Source: CAYGTS01 sp964352905
GTDB taxonomy: Bacteria; Pseudomonadota; Gammaproteobacteria; JAHCLG01
Length of the DNA stretch: 34,689 nucleotides
Direction: 5' to 3'
Assembly (NCBI GenBank): GCA_964352905.1
Contig: CAYGTS010000006.1
Span: 1-34,689, forward strand
The notes under the pieces were generated by a model, which did no database searches, was not told the origin of the DNA, and saw nothing but the letters and a program-made list of their open reading frames with translations. Position 1 is the stretch's first letter. Each line of letters begins with the position of its first letter. Below are positions 31,072 through 34,689 of this stretch, in pieces. The position numbers and the translations under genes are program-made.

Positions 31072-32621
31072 GCATTCACCGTTATTAATGACTGCCCTGT
31101 CATTTCACTTGGGATTGGAAGGTTTAGTAAATATAACATGGTTGGTGCTATGTCCGATAGCGCGCCGTGTGGTTTAACCACCTTGGCTGCACGCCCAATA
31201 TACAAGAAAGGAATAGGATCGGTCGTATGAGCGGTATGCGGCTGGCCGGTTGCCTCATTTTGCATACACTCAGCATTACCATGATCGGCGGTAATAATCA
31301 CTTCGCCACCTAAGGCTAGGATATGATCAACCAGTTTGCCTAAACAGGCATCCAATGCTTCAACTGCTTTAATTGCGGCAGCAAGATCACCGGTATGCCC
31401 AACCATATCGGCATTGGCAAAATTACAAATTACCATCGCATAATCATTGTTGTTAATTTCTTGAATAAAAGCATCGGTTAATTCATAGGCGCTCATTTCC
31501 GGTTTTAAATCATAGGTCTTAACTTTGGGTGAAGGAATTAACACGCGCTTTTCACCGGCAAGTGGTGTTTCAACCCCACCGTTAAAGAAAAAGGTCACAT
31601 GCGCATATTTTTCCGTTTCAGCAATACGCAATTGTTTTAAGCCGTGAAGGCTCACCACTTCGCCCAGCACATTGTTAACAACCAGGGGTTGATACGCAAC
31701 GGCAACGGCAAGATCATCAGCATATTCTGTTAGTGTCACAAATTCTGTGAGTTTAGGACAAGCTTGGCGCTGAAAATCAGTAAAAGTTTGTTCAACCAAT
31801 GCGCGCGTTAATTGTCTGGCGCGATCAGCACGATAATTCATGAAAATAACGATATCACCATCGTTGATTGTGGCAAGCGGTTGCTGCTTTTTCACGATGC
31901 AAGTTGCTTGTACAAATTCATCTGTTTCACCACGCGCATAGGCATTTTCTAAGGCAGTAACCGCATTATCTGCCTGAAATTCAGTTTGCCCAGTGGTTAA
32001 CATATTATAAGCTTGTTCGATACGATCCCAACGCTTATCACGATCCATTGCATAAAAGCGCCCACAAATCGATGCAATACCACCATACCCATAATCGCTA
32101 AACAATTGCTGAAATTTTACTAAGGAATCATGCGCGCTTTTGGGTGGTGTATCACGACCATCTAAAAAAGCATGCAAATACACATTCTGCACTTGCTGCT
32201 GCATAACAAGGTTTAATAATGCTTGAATTTGCAGCTCATGGCTATGAACCCCGCCGGGTGATAGCAAACCTAGTACATGAATGCTTTTATTTCTTGTCTT
32301 GGCTTTATTAATTGCATCAAGCAACACCGGATTTTGAAAAAAATGACCCTCATTAATATCACTATCAATCCGCGTAAAATCTTGTTGTACTACACGGCCC
32401 GCGCCAATATTCAAGTGCCCAACTTCTGAGTTGCCCATTTGCTGCGCTGGCAACCCAACGGCCGTTCCAGAACCTTCAATCAAGCAGTGCGGATAAGAAT
32501 GCCACAAGCGATCCCAATTAGGTGTGTTAGCCAATGCAATTGCATTATGCGAAACTTTTTCTGAATAACCAAAACCATCTAAAATAATTAGTGCTAGCGG
32601 CGTGTTTTTAAGGTGTGTCAT
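31068..32621 (-). CDS. gpmI: 2,3-bisphosphoglycerate-independent phosphoglycerate mutase
   Basis: A 517-residue manganese-dependent enzyme of the alkaline phosphatase superfamily, converting 3- to 2-phosphoglycerate in glycolysis. The N-terminal ALIILDGFGYS carries a metal-binding Asp. The phosphoserine nucleophile is Ser65 in GNSEVGHLNIGAGR. HAFLDGRDTPPKSA, NYRADRARQL and the C-terminal ITADHGNAE and HTAHTTDPIPF metal motifs are present. Length is typical. It is the first gene of the gpmI-envC-ctpA group and overlaps envC by 4 bp. It diverges from glnA. Confidence 0.96.
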   Translation of the reverse strand: MTHLKNTPLALIILDGFGYSEKVSHNAIALANTPNWDRLWHSYPHCLIEGSGTAVGLPAQQMGNSEVGHLNIGAGRVVQQDFTRIDSDINEGHFFQNPVLLDAINKAKTRNKSIHVLGLLSPGGVHSHELQIQALLNLVMQQQVQNVYLHAFLDGRDTPPKSAHDSLVKFQQLFSDYGYGGIASICGRFYAMDRDKRWDRIEQAYNMLTTGQTEFQADNAVTALENAYARGETDEFVQATCIVKKQQPLATINDGDIVIFMNYRADRARQLTRALVEQTFTDFQRQACPKLTEFVTLTEYADDLAVAVAYQPLVVNNVLGEVVSLHGLKQLRIAETEKYAHVTFFFNGGVETPLAGEKRVLIPSPKVKTYDLKPEMSAYELTDAFIQEINNNDYAMVICNFANADMVGHTGDLAAAIKAVEALDACLGKLVDHILALGGEVIITADHGNAECMQNEATGQPHTAHTTDPIPFLYIGRAAKVVKPHGALSDIAPTMLYLLNLPIPSEMTGQSLITVNA

Positions 32622-32773
32622 TGAATCATTCTCATCATTATCTAAGCAAGTTGAATGACTATACCGTGTGTGAAATGAATTCGCTAGCGCTCGAGTGCCA
32701 AGTCTGCTAAATTTACGCCTATTACGTTACGTTTCACTCACAAACCCTGTCTAAAAAATAACTGGAGTTAACC

Positions 32774-34183
32774 ATGTCAGCTGATAATGTCTTATCCTTA
32801 ATTGAAGAAAATGATGTTAAATTTGTTGATTTACGCTTCACTGATACGCGTGGTAAAGAACAACACATTACTTTACCGTCACATATTGTTGATGAAGAAA
32901 TGCTTAACGAAGGTAAAATGTTTGATGGCTCATCCATTGCGGGTTGGAAAAGTATCGATTGCTCTGACATGGTGTTAGCGCCAGATTTAACCACGGCCGT
33001 GCTCGATCCTTTTTGCGAAGAAATCACCTTAAACTTACGCTGTGATATTTTGGAACCCAGCACCATGCAACCTTACGAACGTGATCCTCGTTCCATTGCA
33101 AAATTAGCTGAAACCTATTTAAAATCAACTGGCATTGCAGATGAGTGTTATTTTGGCCCCGAACCTGAATTCTTTATTTTAGATGATGTGCGTTGGAATA
33201 TTGATATGCGCGGTGCCTCTTATTCTGTTGACTCAGACGAAGCCGCTTGGAATAGCGGTAAAGCTTTTGAGAATGGTAACTTAGGTCATCGCCCTCGTGT
33301 TAAAGGTGGCTATTTTCCCGTACCGCCGGTTGATTCATCACAAGATATTCGCTCTACGATGTGTTTAATCTTAGAAGAAATGGGGTTAGTTGTGGAAGCG
33401 CATCATCATGAAGTCGCAACCTGTAACCAAAATGAAATTGCTACACGCTTTAACACCTTAACCAAAAAAGCCGATGAGTTACAAATTTTAAAATACGTTG
33501 TGCAAAACGTTGCACACACTTATGGAAAAACAGTCACCTTCATGCCTAAACCGATTGTAGGTGATAATGGTTCTGGCATGCATTGCCACCAATCCCTCAG
33601 CAAAGATGGCAAAAATATTTTTGCTGGCGATAAATATGCAGGTCTTTCTGAAACAGCATTATATTATATTGGCGGCATCATTAAACATGCTAAGGCACTG
33701 AATGCTTTTACTAATAGTTCAACCAATAGTTATAAACGCTTGGTGCCTGGTTTTGAAGCACCGGTATTGTTAGCCTATTCTGCGCGCAATCGCTCTGCTT
33801 CGATTCGTATTCCACATGTGGCTAATCCCAAAGCACGCCGCATTGAAGTGCGTTTCCCCGATGCTTGCACCAATCCTTACTTATCGTTTGCTGCCATGCT
33901 CCTTGCTGGCATCGATGGCATTAAAAATAAAATTCATCCCGGTGATGCCATGGAAAAAGATCTTTACGATCTTCCTCCAGAAGAAATGCGTGATATCCCA
34001 ACCGTGAGTTTTTCATTGGAAGAAGCATTAAATAATCTCGATAAAGACCGTTTGTTCTTAACAGAAACCGGCGTATTCAGCGATGATTACATTGATAGTT
34101 ATATTAAATTAAAACAAGGTGAAATGACGCAAGTCAGGATGACAACGCATCCGATTGAGTTTGAACTTTATTATAGTTTGTAG
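32774..34183 (+). CDS. glnA: Glutamine synthetase type I
   Basis: A 469-residue GlnA, the same length as in E. coli, forming a dodecamer that makes glutamine from glutamate, ammonia and ATP. Hallmarks are FDGSSIAGWKSI (50-61), the GPEPEFFI metal site (128-135), NGSGMHCHQS (265-274), KRLVPGFEAP (321-330) and Arg340/Arg345-type residues in ARNRSASIRIP. Tyr398 in DLYDLPPEE is the adenylylation site used by GlnE, so covalent control is probable. TGGAG lies 7 nt before the ATG. The upstream spacer (32622-32773) shows no obvious NtrC or sigma54 motif that I could find. Confidence 0.97.
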   Translation: MSADNVLSLIEENDVKFVDLRFTDTRGKEQHITLPSHIVDEEMLNEGKMFDGSSIAGWKSIDCSDMVLAPDLTTAVLDPFCEEITLNLRCDILEPSTMQPYERDPRSIAKLAETYLKSTGIADECYFGPEPEFFILDDVRWNIDMRGASYSVDSDEAAWNSGKAFENGNLGHRPRVKGGYFPVPPVDSSQDIRSTMCLILEEMGLVVEAHHHEVATCNQNEIATRFNTLTKKADELQILKYVVQNVAHTYGKTVTFMPKPIVGDNGSGMHCHQSLSKDGKNIFAGDKYAGLSETALYYIGGIIKHAKALNAFTNSSTNSYKRLVPGFEAPVLLAYSARNRSASIRIPHVANPKARRIEVRFPDACTNPYLSFAAMLLAGIDGIKNKIHPGDAMEKDLYDLPPEEMRDIPTVSFSLEEALNNLDKDRLFLTETGVFSDDYIDSYIKLKQGEMTQVRMTTHPIEFELYYSL

Positions 34184-34229
34184 GTGTCACTGTAGTAATT
34201 CCCGGCGTGATGTTGAATAACTCAAGAAC

Positions 34230-34356
34230 GCAATCCAGGGTTAGGATCTTCGATTTTGCAAATTTTCACTGTGCAAGCTATCGATTCTACCGCATTAACT
34301 AACATCACCTTAACATCTCATTCATTGGCTCTCGCCCCTGGATTGCTTCACTTCGT
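34230..34356 (+). repeat. 127-bp repeat, copy A
   Basis: Identical over 127 bp to 34563-34689, at a period of 333 bp. Its ends are inverted: GCAATCCAGGG (34230-34240) and CCCTGGATTGC (34336-34346). The interior contains TTAGGATCTTCGATTTTGCA and codes for nothing evident. Such GAAGCAATCCAGG/CCTGGATTGCTTC palindromes resemble interspersed repeats of other intracellular proteobacteria. Confidence 0.85.
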
Positions 34357-34393
34357 TCGCAATGACGGGCAAGTTTCATTGCAAGAGGTATCC

Positions 34394-34519
34394 CTAAATC
34401 ACCCCTAACACATTCAACAAGACTAAAAAAATTGCTACTGGTACAAAAAATTTCATGGCATAAAACCACGCATTAAAAATGATTTTATTTAATTGCATAA
34501 TAATCATAAGTTCCGTCAT
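34394..34519 (-). CDS. Small membrane ORF, possible 3' remnant of a sodium-symporter gene
   Basis: A 41-residue frame starting MTELMIIMQLNKIIFNAWFY and ending AIFLVLLNVLGVI. The hydrophobic segment (AMKFFVPVAIFLVLLNVLGVI) resembles the last membrane helix of NSS-family sodium-dependent transporters. The frame stays open upstream into the neighbouring repeat (reading WIASHFAGHC...), as if a repeat had replaced the rest of the gene. No convincing ribosome-binding site is seen. It could be a pseudogene fragment, a true small membrane protein, or chance. Confidence 0.3.
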   Translation of the reverse strand: MTELMIIMQLNKIIFNAWFYAMKFFVPVAIFLVLLNVLGVI

Positions 34520-34562
34520 TGCGACTGCCGCACTTCGTTCGCAGTGACCGGCGAAGTGCGAA

Positions 34563-34689
34563 GCAATCCAGGGTTAGGATCTTCGATTTTGCAAATTTTC
34601 ACTGTGCAAGCTATCGATTCTACCGCATTAACTAACATCACCTTAACATCTCATTCATTGGCTCTCGCCCCTGGATTGCTTCACTTCGT
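34563..34689 (+). repeat. 127-bp repeat, copy B (continues past the window)
   Basis: Exact copy of 34230-34356, cut by the window edge. With its flank it has 14-bp perfect inverted ends: GAAGCAATCCAGGG (34560-34573) and CCCTGGATTGCTTC (34669-34682). A related palindrome precedes it (CGCACTTCGTTCGCAGTG and GCGAAGTGCG, 34529-34560). Confidence 0.85.

Noticed and set aside
32622..32773. Sigma54/NtrC-controlled promoter of glnA
   Set aside because: No GG-N10-GC element in a suitable position was found by eye.

Overview
The window looks like a chromosomal stretch of an AT-rich gammaproteobacterium, most plausibly an intracellular or host-associated member of the Legionellales/Coxiellales. This is an inference from gene content and low GC, not a species call. 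Ordinary housekeeping blocks (dapB, folB, thyA, umuDC, gpmI-envC-ctpA, glnA) alternate with accessory blocks. Copies of a dispersed palindromic repeat lie at several of the borders.

Layout. 1-3480: an APC-type amino-acid permease diverges from dapB, which converges on an AAA/DUF4143 ATPase with a long hairpin upstream. 3638-3813: full repeat copy. 3824-10100: seven tightly packed minus-strand genes with one promoter (10145-10174). They encode a FabL-like enoyl-ACP reductase, FabG, a long ACP, a double-hot-dog dehydratase, a ketosynthase, a second ketosynthase without the active-site Cys, and an LpxL-type acyltransferase. Together this is a self-contained fatty-acid elongation line feeding a lipid A-type acyltransferase, closely resembling the acpXL-fabZXL-fabF2XL-fabF1XL-lpxXL group that makes the very-long-chain lipid A acyl group in rhizobia. 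10309-14022: a RelE-like domain fused to a superfamily-1 helicase with a long C-terminal extension. 14080-14150: short repeat copy, then folB and a MazEF-like toxin-antitoxin pair.

15168-24565 is a type I restriction-modification island, transcribed hsdS(half)-[repeat]-hsdM-rhuM-dinD(truncated)-yhcG fusion-hsdR. It has been rearranged: two dinD fragments remain, there is a duplicated piece of yhcG, hsdS is half-size and sits upstream of hsdM, and the YhcG nuclease carries an extra C-terminal region of about 380 residues with a possible second nuclease fold. 24830-27722: thyA, a two-CBS-domain protein, and umuDC. 27981-28427: a secreted Cys-rich protein with its own promoter and terminator. 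28483-32621: the gpmI-envC-ctpA cluster. 32774-34183: glnA. The right edge (34230-34689) carries two identical 127-bp copies of another repeat around a small membrane ORF.

The most interesting parts are the lipid operon (a dehydratase whose single active site appears split between its two halves, and a KS/KS-beta pair), the RelE-helicase fusion, and the YhcG fusion inside the remodelled restriction island. No tRNA, rRNA or CRISPR array was seen. All assignments come from reading motifs by eye; no database search was run.
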